A stretch of DNA of 64,000 bases from Sabethes cyaneus (GCF_943734655.1 NC_071354.1:11316001-11380000), one strand, 5' to 3'. Numbered from the stretch's first letter, positions 1 through 12,090 are shown. Translations and numbers: made by a program. The notes: generated by a model not told the origin, from the sequence alone.

Positions 1-1618
1 AGTGTAGTCTCCACACATATGCTGTGGGATCATCATCAGTAGCATCATGAACAGCAGCAGCAGCGGCAGCAGTACTGTCACTAACTGGAGAATTGGTGAT
101 GCAGTTAAGTGCGGAGTTGCAATAACAGTCACGGTATTTATAAATTCTCGGCACAACCCGAAACGGCGATGGTCTGTCTACTGGTTGCTCAGTGTCAGTG
201 TTCTAGTGACAAAAGGGAGAGGTAGGGTAAAAGACATTGTGTTCGAATTAAATTGTTTAAATATTTGTTTTAATTTTTTTTTGAAAAAAAAAGTTTAATT
301 TCATCCCCAATTATTCGTTTCAACATGAAAGCGAGAGCAGCTGTTCGAATCGTTCCACCCTGCTTTCCCAATCAATGCCACACCCGGGGACTAAATTGAA
401 AATTTATGCATTTGCAAACATGCCTTGTCGCTGGTGGCAGAATCGAAACTATAACCATGACTAGGACTTAACTATCAGTTAATGTAATGTTAACGATGCA
501 GCGCTACAGATTTAAACAGTCGCACTGGGGAAACGCAGATTCAATTGCACAATCCTGCACCATTCAATTCCGAAACGAAACTGTTCAAAGACAGATAACG
601 TTCATAAAATAGTCTTTTCTCAAGGAAGTCTTTCATCTGTGATTATCCAGAAAAATAAACTTACCGTTCGTTTTCAATTGTCTTCGCACGTCGTCCGGAA
701 GGAATTGCACGGAGAAAAAAAAAACTTAAAACAAGGACTTCTTCAGCCCAGGACGACAAATGACACACCAGGTCTTCCCTTCGGTCGGACTGCAGCACTG
801 TACAATGCACATGCAGCCGGCAGGCAGGCAAGCAGGGGCCAACCGACCATCCAGAACGGCTGACAGGTTCTGCGACTGCAACTTCTCAGCATCCTCCTCC
901 TCCGTGCCGCACAGCATTACAGTAGGTACAATCGGCCACAGGACAAAAGTTTCTTTTCCATTACACACTGTTAAAACTGTCAGATAGCGGAAAGATTTAT
1001 TCGCTTCCCCCCCATCGGACGCAGTCTGTGGGAGTGTGCTCGGCCAGTAGTCGGAGGTTGACTTGCTCCGCGAAAGCGGGACCGAATGGATGGCGCAAGG
1101 ATGCGTCTCCTTTCTTCTGTGTGGAGTGAAAAATATTAAGGTGACAAAACATCTCCGTCCCAGCCAGCAGCATCTCCAGGTACGACGGTACGGTGGGTGT
1201 TTGAATTGATGCATGTATGTGAGGCGAGTTTCTACCACTGACTGTAAGGTGTTGACAGAAGGTGTAACAAAGGCAAGTGATTACAGCTTAATTAAAGAAC
1301 AAATTGAAGGCAGACAGCGCGCTAACTGCCGGCAATAAAGCGACTGTCATTCACAGTGTTTATTAGAAAATGCTAGCGTACACCGGCGGGCGGCGCGAAG
1401 GGTGGAAGCTGGGTGGAAAATGAGTCGTTTTACTTTTTTTTTCTAATTCCGCTGTATATATAAAAGTTATTACCCAAACATATGACCAAAACCGAAAGAA
1501 CAACTCATATTAGGCTGAATAAGCAAAGGTTTTAATTTTGTCGGCTTTTATGTTGACGCGTTTGTTTCGTTTCGGAATTGGTTTGGTTTATTCACGTTCC
1601 ACCTTCCAGGTTTAGGAA
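1..1618. other. Single-copy-looking non-coding DNA
   Basis: No recognisable gene. There is a short interrupted AGC tract near 50-75 and a few poly-A/T runs. The longest open frame (minus strand, 726-1238) has no recognisable domain and contains low-complexity stretches. Composition is mixed, with GC-richer patches near 760-1100 and 1380-1410. It is either intergenic or deep intronic; the sequence does not decide which. Confidence 0.6.
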
Positions 1619-1620
1619 TA

Positions 1621-2463
1621 CAGTAATGTTCCGATTTTGTCAGCTCCGAATTTTTATCCCGATTTTGTCAGCCTACAAATTTCGGTTAACTTTTGTGCTT
1701 TTAAACATGATTTATAAAACTTTTCAGCCTGCATGAAACTATTTTGATTCACTGGGGAGAGTTTCTGAATAAAATGATGCCTTCTTGCGAGTAATTCGGG
1801 GTCAAAATTAGTGTATTTTTATAGTAAAAGTTGTATAGTCTCTAAACAAGCAAAGATAGAGGTATATTACATTCAGCAACGTTGCGTAATTTTACTATTT
1901 GTACAACTTTGTAGAACAGTAAAAACTCATACAACAACTACAAAAACAGCTAGAATAGAAAAACTGATTTTAACGATTTTTCATTCATGAGAAATAGAAT
2001 TTTTCTATCTTTGCTGAAGATATAGAAGGTTACTGCCTTCAGCAAAATTTCTTGTAATAATATACTGTGAAACTTTGCAGAACACATCAATCTGTTATAT
2101 TGAAACTGAAGAAAAAATAAATTTTTAATTGCACTTTTAGGGGGATTAATCAAAATTTGAATTCCGCTGGACGATAGAACCTTTAATTTTAAGAAACTCT
2201 TCGAAAGGTTCCATAAACCTAAAACCAAGTTTTCCCGCTCAAAGCTAATGCGCACCAAAAAAGGTTTTGGACCAGTGTGCTGTGCCCGGTTCATTGAGCT
2301 TTCGGTTGACCAATTGAGGGTTGAAATTTAATTTTTAGTAGAAGTTTTCGATATTGCAGGTTTTAAGTCTTAAATTTTGAAAAAAAAATTTCCCGATTTT
2401 GTCAGTTTTCCAATTTGTTAGCCTAAAATTCAACATAGGGCTGACAAAATCGGAACATTACTG
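1621..2463. mobile_element. Non-autonomous pogo/Tc1-mariner-type element (MITE)
   Basis: The ends are exact inverted repeats: the left starts CAGTAATGTTCCGATTTTGT and the right ends with its complement, a 23 bp perfect terminal repeat. The flanks are TA on both sides (1619-1620 and 2464-2465), the target-site duplication of Tc1/mariner and pogo elements. CAGT...ACTG ends fit pogo/Tigger. The core GATTTTGTCAG is repeated just inside each end (about 1661-1671 and 2395-2405), both in the orientation of the left terminus; these could be subterminal transposase sites. The 843 bp interior has no transposase reading frame, so it would need an enzyme supplied elsewhere. Confidence 0.88.
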
Positions 2464-2465
2464 TA

Positions 2466-3669
2466 TTAACTCGTTTAATATGGGATAAATGTTATAATAA
2501 ACCGCCAATTTTTGTTGACAGCTAAAAAAACGTAAGTCGAAAGCAGAAATAAAACCAGTAAGGAAGGCTTCATTTGCTTTCTAAACCAGTTAACGTCTTT
2601 TGTACGGCCTGGTGATGGAGGCAATAAAAGAATTTATTGTTTATGATTAAATAGGATTCCTTGGTTTTATAAGCCGAGGTATCCAGGAGGTTGGTCTCAT
2701 GAACCAGCTTGGAAAATATTCACCGTACATGTAAGCAGCTTCGTAGCAACAGTAATTTAATTGCATTTTATATTCAAAATTATATACGAAACCTGTCAAA
2801 ACGCAGAGCCCTCTAAATCTTTACCCGACATCACCAGACGACTGAACAGGCAACTTTTAAAACGAATTGAGTTTGAATTTTGAAACAAGTTTGAAATTTT
2901 AAGTTTAGAATTTTTTTTCGATTGAGTTGGGAATTTCTACTACTGGTGAAGAACAAGTAAATTTAACCAAAGCATTTATTGGGTTCATAATTGGCTTTCG
3001 GTGGCAGAACTGCCACTAAAAACCAGAACCGCAAAAACTAATTACACAATCAGCTTACAGAAGACCCTGGCTACCCAGCAATAATGGCAAACGTTCTGCG
3101 CTTATCGTCTCCTGTGATGGAACATTCCATGAAGCATCAAACACTTGAAAATTCTGAACGATTACTACCGATAAACAGTCGTGGTATGAAGAACGTTAGC
3201 TAATTATTACGGTTGAGAAAAAAACATCAAAAGAGTGCTGAAAATAACAAAAGTCAAATTTCTGTCTCTTTTCTATTTTCTTTTTCAGCTCTTGGATCTT
3301 ACTGACTTTCTGGCATTTCTATGTTTGTATCATCCTGCCTTGATGCTTTTCTCCAATTCTCTAAATTCAATTTATCGGTTTAACTACGTTTCGGTATTTT
3401 TATGCTTCCGTTCTTTTATGCTAGTGCTAATAGTTGTCGTTGTCTTCCTGTTCATCTGTTTTCTTCTTTTCCTAAGTGAAGCAATTGGGTTTTACTGCAT
3501 AGCCGTGATACCATTTAGGATTAAAACTATCTCAGTGATCGATCTTACTCGAGACCTTTTGTTGCTCAACCAATTGTACGGCTTTTATTGTAACGAGATA
3601 TTCTCATATTGCAAGAAACAAAACTCTTTTTCTTCATTTGAATGTCTCTCTTCCCCTTGACTACATCAT
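2466..3669. other. AT-rich non-coding DNA
   Basis: No gene recognised. An open frame at 3235-3660 is Phe/Leu-rich and follows from T-rich sequence; it has no domain signature. Confidence 0.55.
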
Positions 3670-3771
3670 AAAACGACCGGCAGTAGTTTAGTGGGTAAAA
3701 CATTCGGGTACCAGCCGAAAAAGCGTGGATGCGAGGCCCACTTGCCATTTCACAACTCAATTTATTTATCT
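3670..3771 (+). mobile_element. tRNA-derived SINE, family A, copy 1
   Basis: This resembles a tRNA-like head: a box-A-like stretch (TAGTTTAGTGGGTAAAAC) followed about 40 bp later by a box-B-like stretch (GGATGCGAGGCCCAC). It matches three other copies in the window (4823-4985, 21728-21905, 24077-24252), which share the same head. It is decayed relative to the 24077 copy, whose box B reads GGGTGCGAACCCC. It runs straight into a different dispersed repeat at 3772. It is a retroposon and not a working tRNA gene: box B is mutated and there is no proper acceptor stem. Confidence 0.72.
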
Positions 3772-3990
3772 TATATATAAAAATGTATTTCTGTCTGTCT
3801 GTCGGGATGTTCCTTGTAGAATCGAAAACTACTGAACCAATCGGCGTGAAAATTTGCATGTAGATGTTTTCGGGGCAAGGGAAGGTTCTTATGATGGTTA
3901 GAGATCCCTCCCCTCTCTAAGAGGGGATAAGAACTCTTTCATAAAACATTAGTCAATTACAAGACCACCAGAAACTATCAATAGTAATAT
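3772..3990. repeat. Dispersed repeat with TATAAAAATG...CTGTCTGTCTGT leader, copy 1
   Basis: Begins with TATATATAAAAATG and a CTGT run, then reads AGAATCGAAAACTACTGAAC and CAATCGGCGTGAAAATTTGC. The same order of motifs occurs at 22846-23420, which is longer. The TE class cannot be set from this fragment; no terminal inverted repeats or reading frame are visible. Confidence 0.75.
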
Positions 3991-4290
3991 TAGATGTTTC
4001 AGGGCGAGACGGAGACAGGCCGGGAGTGTTGCCGGCGACCTGCCGTCGGAAGCGCCGGCCACTGCGGGTATCTAGGTTTGTTTATTTTCCTAGATCTACT
4101 GACCTCTATTACTTTCCTTCAGTTGGGTTACCCCTGCGAAATGGTACTTTCTACGAAAAGATCTTCCGTGAAATGGCGCGTACATCCCGCGTAAGGTTTT
4201 TCGGGAAATGGTATTCTGCGAAACTCTATATTCCGCGTTACGGTCAACCGAGAATAGGTGTTCCTTAAGATGGTATTCGGCGAAATGGTT
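3991..4290. repeat. Block with short GCGAAATGG-type subrepeats
   Basis: From about 4135 the phrases GCGAAATGGTACTTTCTACG, GAAATGGCGCG, GGGAAATGGTATTCTGCGAA and GGCGAAATGG follow one another at about 20-30 bp spacing. A related phrase (AAGATGGTACTTTCTACGG) appears alone at 53104. The GC-rich leader (4000-4070) contains a GCCGGCGACC / GCGCCGGCC imperfect inverted motif. Probably a decayed dispersed repeat; class unknown. Confidence 0.45.
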
Positions 4291-4528
4291 TGTAATGATA
4301 GCGAATATTTAAATGCTATCCGCTTTATTTTATCAGGCTAAGCAATAGGGGGAGTTGTTTTCTACTTTACTGTGAGGAAAATTTGTATATTAAAACACCC
4401 ATGAACTTCCCAGAAACTTGCAAAACTCAAGATTGTGAGAAAGGTCATCCGAGATTCACGATTTATGTACAACACAGTTTAATTTGTGGCAATACGAAGT
4501 TTATTGGGTCAGCTAGTAATATAATAAT

Positions 4529-4728
4529 CACCTTTATTCTTGTTTACGGCCGTATCCTGCATTCGTACGAATAGTTTGTTTCGAACGAATCGGGAAGCAC
4601 TATTCTCATATTCAAATGAACAAAAGGAAGGACGTTCGAACGTTCGAATTGATTCGAACGAAAACAAGAATGCGAATCGGCTTAACTTTCGAACGAAAAT
4701 CATTCGAACGAAAACAAGAATGAAGGTG
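4529..4728. mobile_element. MITE with CACC...GGTG ends (PIF/Harbinger-like)
   Basis: Left end CACCTTTATTCTTGTTT (4529-4545) pairs with right end AAACAAGAATGAAGGTG (4712-4728) with one mismatch. The flanking trinucleotide AAT is present on both sides (4526-4528, 4729-4731), consistent with a 3 bp duplication. The interior is built from repeated TTCGAACGAA-type motifs, including a second copy of ACGAAAACAAGAATG near 4658. It carries no coding capacity. Assignment to PIF/Harbinger rests on the 3 bp TSD and is tentative, since the family prefers TWA. Confidence 0.7.
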
Positions 4729-4822
4729 AATAAAAAAATATCGTCGCATGGAAATGTGTGGTGAGTATACGGGAATGATAGAATTGGTAGAATAAATCAA
4801 AACTAGTTATTTGACTACCTAC

Positions 4823-4985
4823 TAAAACGAGCGGCAGTAATTTAGTGGGTAAAACATTCGGGTACCAACCGAAAAAGCGGAGATGCAAGGCCCACTTGCT
4901 ATTGCACAACTCAATATATTTATGATCTATTTAGAAATTTTCCAGTTCATCTAATTATGCATTTTTCGCATCAGACACTCCCTCC
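4823..4985 (+). mobile_element. tRNA-derived SINE, family A, copy 2
   Basis: Near-identical head to the copy at 3670 (GGCAGTAATTTAGTGGGTAA, then CATTCGGGTACCAACCG). It is followed by a 3' part (TTTAGAAATTTTCCAG...) that corresponds loosely to the TATCGAAATTTTCCTGGATG tail of the 21728 and 24077 copies. Confidence 0.72.
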
Positions 4986-5983
4986 CTTTCCAAAATAGTT
5001 TACGTCATGACCGCGTATAGACGAGTACGAGTGAAAAAAATGAAAAACTTCTCCCCTTTGTTGGAGTAACCGTTTCTGGCTGTTTTTTATCATATTTGGT
5101 TTTGATTTTGTCTTCTTCCTGTGTTATTCTTGTCATACTTCTGCCTGGTTTTCAATTTGTTTATGCCTTGTTTCAGACTTCCTTCGCCTGACTTGACTTG
5201 TTTCAGACTTGTTTCTGCTTCATTTCTGTATTTTTTTTCTTAGTTAAGACTTGTTACATTCTTGTTTTTGACCTGTTACCTTTTGGTTTCTGTGTGGCTT
5301 CCGTGTTATTCTTGTATTGTTTCTATCTTGTAATTGAATTGTTTTTACGACTTGCTCTACCTCGCTTCAAACTAGTTTCTGTTTCGTTACTGTCTTATTC
5401 TTTTCTTGTTTTTGTCTTGTTACCTTCTGGTTTACGTCTTGTACCCTTCTAGTTTCTGCCTTTGTTTTTGTCTTGTTTCTGTTCTGTTACTGCCCGTTCT
5501 GTCTGGTTTCTGACATGTTTCTGACTTGTTACTCTCTCAGTGCTGTCTAGTTTCTGACATGTTTCTACCTAAATTTTGTTTTGTTGCTATCGTAATTCTG
5601 TCTGTCTGGAATTATTTCCGCCTTGTTACTGTATTGTCTTACCTGTGTCTTGTTCCTGACTTATATTAGTCTTGCTTCTTTTACCTGATGTTTCTGAACG
5701 ATTCCTGTCTTAGTTTTGTTTTGTATCTGTCTTGTTTATTTTTGTTGTTTTCTATTAGTTTAGTACTTTTTCTGCCATGCTTTTGTTATATTTTAGTGTT
5801 GATTCTGTCCTGCTTAAATCTTGTTTATGTCTGAGTTTTGTCTTATTTACTGGTTTCTATCTTATTTTCGTCTTGTGTGATTGTGTCTGCCTGGTTCCTG
5901 TCTAGGTTTCATCTGGTCCTTATCTTAATTATATTTTGTCTCTGGTATGATTGTGTGTTGATTCTGTCTTTTTTTGTCTACTT

Positions 5984-8900
5984 TGCTTGTCTTGTTTATG
6001 TCTGTTTTCTGTTTTATTTCTGTCTAGTTTCTCTCCTAATATTGTATTGTTACTGTCTTGTTTTGGTCTGCCTAGTGTCTACTTATGTATGCCTTGTTCT
6101 TGTATTGTCTTGCTTTTGTATCAGTCCTTTCCTTTTTTATTTCATTCTTGTTTCTGTCTGGATTTTGCCTCGTTTCTGCCTGGTTTCGGTCTTATCTTTG
6201 TTTTGTTTCTGTCTCAATTTTGTCTCGTTTTCGTTCTTTTGCACCTTGTTTGTCTCTTTGTTTCTATCTAACTTTTATTTTGTTTTCAGTACTTTTTGCG
6301 TCTTGATTTAGTTCGGTTTTAATCTTTATTATGTCTTATTTCCTTCTTGGCTTTGTCTTATATCAGCCTGATATCTGGTTTGTGCCTGTCTGGTTTCTGT
6401 CTCGTCTTCTGGTTTTGACTTGTTTTTGTATAGCGTCCGCCTGATTTCTGTCTTGGTTTATGTCCCTGTCATAGTTATATCTTATTTCTGTTGTGTTTTT
6501 GCGTCTTATTTTTTGTACTTTTTGTCTTGTTAATTTCTTGTTCCTGGTTGTGTAGTTTCTGACTTTTTTCTGTCGTTAGGCTTGTCTTGTTTCTGTCTGT
6601 TTTCTGATGATGTTTTCTGTTTCAATGTTGTCCCCGTCTTATTTGCGTGTTTTCTATCCTGTTTTTGGCATGCTTCTCTATTATTTTGGTAATTTTCCGT
6701 TCTAATTTTATTTCGTTTTCATTCTGATTCTGTATTGTTTCTGTCTTTTTTTATCTTATTTCTGTCTGGTTCTTGTCTTGTCTTCTGGTTTCGTCTTGTG
6801 TTAGTTTTATCTTGTTTCTGTAATGTTTCTGTCTGGTTTTCGACTTGTGTCTGCCTTGTTTCAGACGTGTTTCTGATTCGATTCTGAATATTTTTTTTTC
6901 TTGTTTTAGACTTACTACCTTGTGAATCCTCCCAGTTGGCTTCGAGGCATGACGTTGACCTAATAAGCCAGTCATCGTATCTTCGAATCTCGACTGGGAG
7001 AGGCTGTTAGAGTCGATAGGATCGTAGTAACTGGCTCTGCAATTGTCCTGCACTCTAACAGCTGGCTGCAAAGTCTGTCGTATAAAAAGAGAAGGTCAAG
7101 TTTCGATAACGGAATGTAGTATCTAGGCTATGCTTTGCTTTTGGCTTTTTACCTTGTGGTTTCTGTCTTATTTATGTACTCTCACTCCACTGTTTCTGTC
7201 AGTCTGATTTATAACTAGTTTTTGCCTTGTTTTTGTCTTTTTTCTGTTGTGTTTAAATCTTTTTTGTCTTGTTTCTGTAGTATTTCCGTCTTATTTCTGT
7301 CTTTCAGGCGTCATTCTGCCTCGTTCCTGTCTTATCTTGCTTTTGTGCTGTTCCTGTCTAATTTTATTCTTGCTTTTGTCTGATTTTTCTCTTGTTTCTA
7401 CCTGGTTTCTATCTCAGTTTTGTTTCTGTCTGAATTTTATCTTATGTCCGTCTTATTTTCCTGGTTTCTATCCTATTTTTATGACGTTTCTCTATTATAT
7501 GAGCACTTTTTCCATCATAATTTCGTTCTGTTTTAATGTTGATTCTGTCTTGTTTCCGTATTGGTTTTGTTTTGGCTCTGCCTGGTATCTGGCTTGCTTC
7601 TGTCTGGTTTCTGTCTTAATACTGTCTTGTTCTTGTTCCCTTTCGATTGTGTTTCTGTCCTGTTTCTGTACTGTTTCTGCCTTGTTTCTATGTTACTTCT
7701 GTCTAGTTTCGGTAATGTTTCTGTCTGATTCCGACTTGATTCTGCCTTGTCTCAGACGTGATTCTGTTTTGATTCTATATTATTTTTTTCTTGTTTCAGA
7801 TTTTCCAATTTCTGGTTTTTGTCTGATTATCTTCTAGGTTCTGAATATTTCTGACTCATTTCTGTCTTATTTTTTGTCTTATTTTTATCCTTTTTGTCTG
7901 GTTTCTATTGTATTTCTGTCTGATTTCTGCTTCAATTTTCTTTTGTTTGTGTCAATTTCTGTCTTGCTGTTTCTGTCTTAGCTTTGATTTGTTTCTGTCT
8001 TAATTTTGTCTTGTTTTTGTCTTATTTGTCCGGTTTCCATCATGATTTTGTAGTGTTTCTCTCTTATTATAGTACTTTTTCCGTCTTATTTGTGTTCTGT
8101 TTTAATCTTGATTCTATCTTACTTCCGTCTTGGATTTGTCTTGTCTCTGCCAGGTATCTGGCTTGCTTTTGTCTTGTTTTTGTCTAAATTCTGTCTTGTT
8201 CTTGCCTGCTTTCTACTGTGCATTTGTCCTGTTTCTGTGTGGTCAATGTTTTACATTTATTTTGTTTCTGTCGTGTTTTGTGTTGCTTTCGTCTAGTTTC
8301 TGTAATGTTTCTGTCTAGTTTTCGACTTGCTTCTGCCTTGTTTCAGACGTGTTTCTGTTTCGATTCGATATTATTGTCTTGTTTGAGACGTGCTACCTTC
8401 TAGTTTTTGTCTTATTATCGTTTAGAATCTTTTTAGTTTCTGTCTTATTTATGCCTTGTTGCTGTCTGTTTCTAACCTTTCTAACTAGTTCCTATCTTAT
8501 TTCTGTCTTGTTTTTGTCTTTTTTGTCTTATTACTGTTTTATTTCTATCTAGTTTCTGTCTTAATATTGTTTTGAATACGACAGAAAGTATTTCTGTCTT
8601 GTTTCTGTCTGTCTGGCGTCTGACCTATTTCTGCCTTGTTCCTGGTCTGTCTTGCTTTGCTTTTTTGTCTTTTGTTAGTTTTGTTTCTGTCTTAATTTTG
8701 TCTTGTTTCCGTTTTATTTGCCAGGTTTTCATCCTATTTTTGTCCTGTTTCTATACTATTTTGATACATTTTCTATCTTAGTTTCATCTGTTTGAGTCTT
8801 AATTTAGTCTTGTTTTTGTCTTCCCTCTGTCTGGTATCTGACTTGCTTCCATCTGGTTTCTGTCCTAATTCTGTGTTGCTTTTGTTTCGTTTCTGTTGTG

Positions 8901-9046
8901 CTTCTGTCCTCTTTCTATCTTGCTTCTATCCTGTTTTTGTCTTGTACCTGTTTTGTTTGTGTCTGGTTTTTCTCTTGTCTGCTGGTTTTCGTCTTGTTTC
9001 TGTATTGCTTCTGTCTGTGTGGTTTCTGATCGCTTTCTCTCTAGTT
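5984..9046. repeat. Large duplication unit 1 inside array A1
   Basis: Distinctive variant strings recur in the same order in unit 2: TGTCTACTTATGTATGCCTT (about 6076 and 9289), the SINE B copy (6925 and 9927), GAATACGACAGAAAGTATTT (8573 and 11612) and TGAGTCTTAATTTAGTC (8793 and 11835). The offset falls from about 3.2 kb to about 3.0 kb because of internal indels. This shows a multi-kilobase copy event on top of the 11 bp unit. Confidence 0.88.
6925..7150 (+). mobile_element. tRNA-derived SINE, family B, copy 1
   Basis: The head has a tRNA-like A-box stretch (AGTTGGCTTCGAGGCATGAC) and a good B box (CTTCGAATCTC). The body reads AGAGGCTGTTAGAGTCGATA, then TTGTCCTGCACTCTAACAGC, and the tail ends in CTTTGCTTTTGGCTTTTT. 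ACCTTGTG flanks both sides (6917-6924, 7151-7158), a likely target-site duplication. No coding capacity; such elements depend on a LINE for movement. Confidence 0.87.
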
Positions 9047-9049
9047 TTA

Positions 9050-9197
9050 CACCCTTTTTCTGTATTTCGAACGGGTCTTATTTCGTTCGACTTGTTTCGA
9101 ACGAGTTGTTTTGCTCATTTGGTTTTGCTGGCGGATTAAAGAATACCATCCAGTTTCGTTTGAAAAACCCATCCGTTCGAAATACAGAATAGGGGTG
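9050..9197. mobile_element. 148 bp MITE, PIF/Harbinger-like
   Basis: Left end CACCCTTTTTCTGTATTTCG pairs with right end CGAAATACAGAATAGGGGTG. TTA is duplicated on both sides (9047-9049, 9198-9200), the classic 3 bp TWA target of PIF/Harbinger elements. The interior contains further TTCGAACG motifs. It sits at the junction between the two 3 kb duplication units of array A1. Confidence 0.85.
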
Positions 9198-9200
9198 TTA

Positions 9201-12090
9201 GTATTGCTTGTCTTGTTTTCTATTTAAGTTCTGTCTGGTTTCTCTCCTAATATTGTCTTGTTTCTGTCTTGCTTTTGTCTGCCTAGCGTCTACTTATGTA
9301 TGCCTTGCTCTTGTATTGTCTTGCTTTTGTATCAGTCCTTTCCTTTTTTATTTCATTCTTGCTTCTGTCTGGATTTTGCCTTGTTTCTGCCTGGTTTTTG
9401 ACTTATTTTTGTTTTGTTTCTGTCTTAATTTTATCTCGTTTTTGTTCTTTGTTTTTTTTTTAATTTCTATTCAACTTTTGTTATGTTTATCTACTATTTC
9501 AGTACTTTTTACGTCTTATTTTCGTTCGGTTTTAAACCTCACTCTGTCTTATTTCCTTCTTGATTTTGTCTTATATCAGCCTGATATCTGGCTTGCGTCT
9601 GTCTGGTTTTTGTCTTGTTTTTGTATTGCGTCCGCCTGATTTCTGTCTTGGTTTGTGTCCCAGTCATAGTTATATCTTGTTTCTGTTGTGTTTTTGTGTC
9701 TTATTTTTTCTACTTTTTGTCTTGTTAATTCTGTCTTGTTTCTGTCCAGTTTCTGTTTTTTTTATCTGTCTAGTTCTTGTCTTGTCTTCTGGTTTCGTCT
9801 TGTGTTAGTTGTATCTTATTTCTGTAATGTTTCTGTCTGGTTTTCGACTTGTGTCTGCCTTGTTTCAGACGTATTTCTGATTCGAATCTGAATATTTTTT
9901 TCTTGTTTTAGACTTACTACCTTATGAATCCTCCTAGTTGGCTTCGAGGTATGACGCTGGCCTACTAAGCCAGCCGTAGTATGTTCGAATCTCGACTGGG
10001 AGAGGCTGTTAGAGTCAATAGGATCGTAGTAACTGGCCCTGCTATTGTCCTGCACTCTAACAGCTGGCTGCGAAGTCTGTCGTATAAAAAGAGAAGATCA
10101 AGTTTCGATAACGGAATGTAGCATCTAGGCTTTGCTTTTAGCTTTTTACCTTGTGGTTTCTGTCTTATTTATGTCTTCTCACTGCCACTGTTTCTGGCTC
10201 GTTTCTGTCAGTCTGATTTATGACTAGTTTTTGCTTTGTTTTTGTCTTTTTTCTGTTGTGTTTTAATCTTTTTTGTCTAATTTCTGTTTTATTTCTGTCT
10301 GGGTTCAGTCTGAGTTCTGTCTTAATTTTGTTTTGTTTCGGTCGTATTTCTGTCTTATTTCTGTCTCTCAGGCGTCTGACTTATTCTGCCTTGTTCCTGT
10401 CTTGTCTTTCTTTTTTCTTGCTGTTATCTAATTTTATCCTTGCTTTTGTCTGATTTTTCTCTTGTTTCTACCTGGTTTCTATCTCAGTTTTGTTTCTGTC
10501 TGAATTTTGTCTTATGTCCGTCTTATTTTCCTGGTTTCTATCTTATTTTTATGATGTTTCTCTATTATTTGAGTACTTTTTCCGTCTTATTTTCGTTCTG
10601 TTTTAATCTTCATTCTGTCTTGTTTCCGTCTTGGGTTTGTCTTGGCTCTGCCTGGTATCTGGCTTGCTCCTGTCTGGTTTCTCTCTTAATACTGTCTTGT
10701 TCTTGTTCCCTTTCGATTGCGTTTCTGTATTGTTTCTGTATTGTTTCTATGTTACCTCTGTCTAGTTTCGGTAATGTTTCTGTCTGATTCCGACTTGATT
10801 CTGCCTTGTCTCAGACGTGTTTCTGTTTCGATTTAGTATTATTTTTTTCTTGTTTTAGATTTTCCAATTTCTGGTCTTTGTCTGATTAACTTCTGGGTTC
10901 TGATTGTTTCTGACTCATTTCTGTCTTATTTTTATCCTTTTTCCTGGTTTCTATTGTATTTCTGTCTGATTTCTGCTTTAATTTTCTGTTGTTTGTGTCA
11001 CATTTCTGTCTTGTTGTTTCTGTCTTAGCTTTGATTTGTTTCTGTCTTAATTTTGTCTTGTTTTTGTCTTATATGTTCGGTTTCCATCAGGATTTTGTAG
11101 TCTTTCTCTATTATTTTAGTACTTTTTCCGTCTTATTTGTGTTCTGTTTTAATCTTGATTCTATCTTACTTCCGTCTTGGATTTGTCTTGTCCCTGCCAG
11201 GTATCTAGCTTGCTTTTGTCTGGTTTCTGTCTTAATTCTGTCTTGTTCTTGTCTGCTTTCTACTGTGCATTTGTCCTGTTTCTGTGTGGTCAATGTTTTA
11301 TATTGATTTTGTTTCTGTCGTGTTTTGTGTTCCTTTCGTCTAGTTTCTGTAATGTTTCTGTCTATTTTTCGACTTGCTTCTGCCTTGTTTCAGACGTGTT
11401 TCTGTTTCGATTCTATATTCATTGTCTTGTTTGAGACTTGCTACCTTCTAGTTTTTGTCTTATTATCGTTTAGAATCTTTTTAGTTTCTGTCTTATTTAT
11501 GTCTTGTTGCTGGCTGTTTCTAACCTTTCTAACTAGTTCCTATCTTATTTCTGTCTTGTTTTTGTCTTATTACTGTTTTATTTCTATCTAGTTTCTGTCT
11601 TAATATTGTTTTGAATACGACAGAAAGTATTTCTGTCTTGTTTCTGTCACATCTGGCGTCTGACCTATTTCTGCCTTGTTCCTGGTTTGTCTTGCTTTGC
11701 TTTTTTTGTCTTTTGTTAGTTTTGTTTCTGTCTTAATTTTGTCTTGTGTCCGTTTTATTTGCCAGGTTTTTATCCTATTTTTGTCCTGTTTCTATACTAT
11801 TTTGGTTCATTTTCTATCTTAGTTTCATCTGTTTGAGTCTTAATTTAGTCTTGTTTTTGTCTTCCCTCTGTCTGGTATCTGACTTGCTTCCATCTGGTTT
11901 CTGTCTTAATACTGTGTTGCTTTTGTTTCGTTTCTGTTGTGCTTCTGTCCTCTTTCTATCTTGCTTCTACCCGGTTTTTGTCTTGTTCCTGTTTTGTTTC
12001 TGTCTGGTTTTTCACTTGTCCGCTGGTTTTCGTCTTGTTTCTGTATTGCTTCTGCCTGGTTTGTCTTGTTTCTGTCTGGTTCCAGTCTTA
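9201..12090. repeat. Large duplication unit 2 inside array A1
   Basis: Second copy of the segment at 5984-9046, with the same ordered variant strings and the same SINE B insertion. The end is placed where agreement is lost, just after the GGTTTTTCACTTGTCCGCTG phrase (about 12005), which matches GGTTTTTCTCTTGTCTGCTG in unit 1. Confidence 0.85.
9927..10147 (+). mobile_element. tRNA-derived SINE, family B, copy 2 (duplicated with the array)
   Basis: Same element and same flanking array sequence as the copy at 6925, with ACCTTATG on the left and ACCTTGTG on the right. The shared insertion site means the SINE inserted once and was then copied with the 3 kb unit. Head: GGCTTCGAGGTATGACGCTG; B box GTTCGAATCTC. 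Confidence 0.87.

Noticed and set aside
6925..7010. Possible tRNA gene in the family B head
   Set aside because: Same reason: recurrent element with a 130 bp non-tRNA body and flanking duplication.
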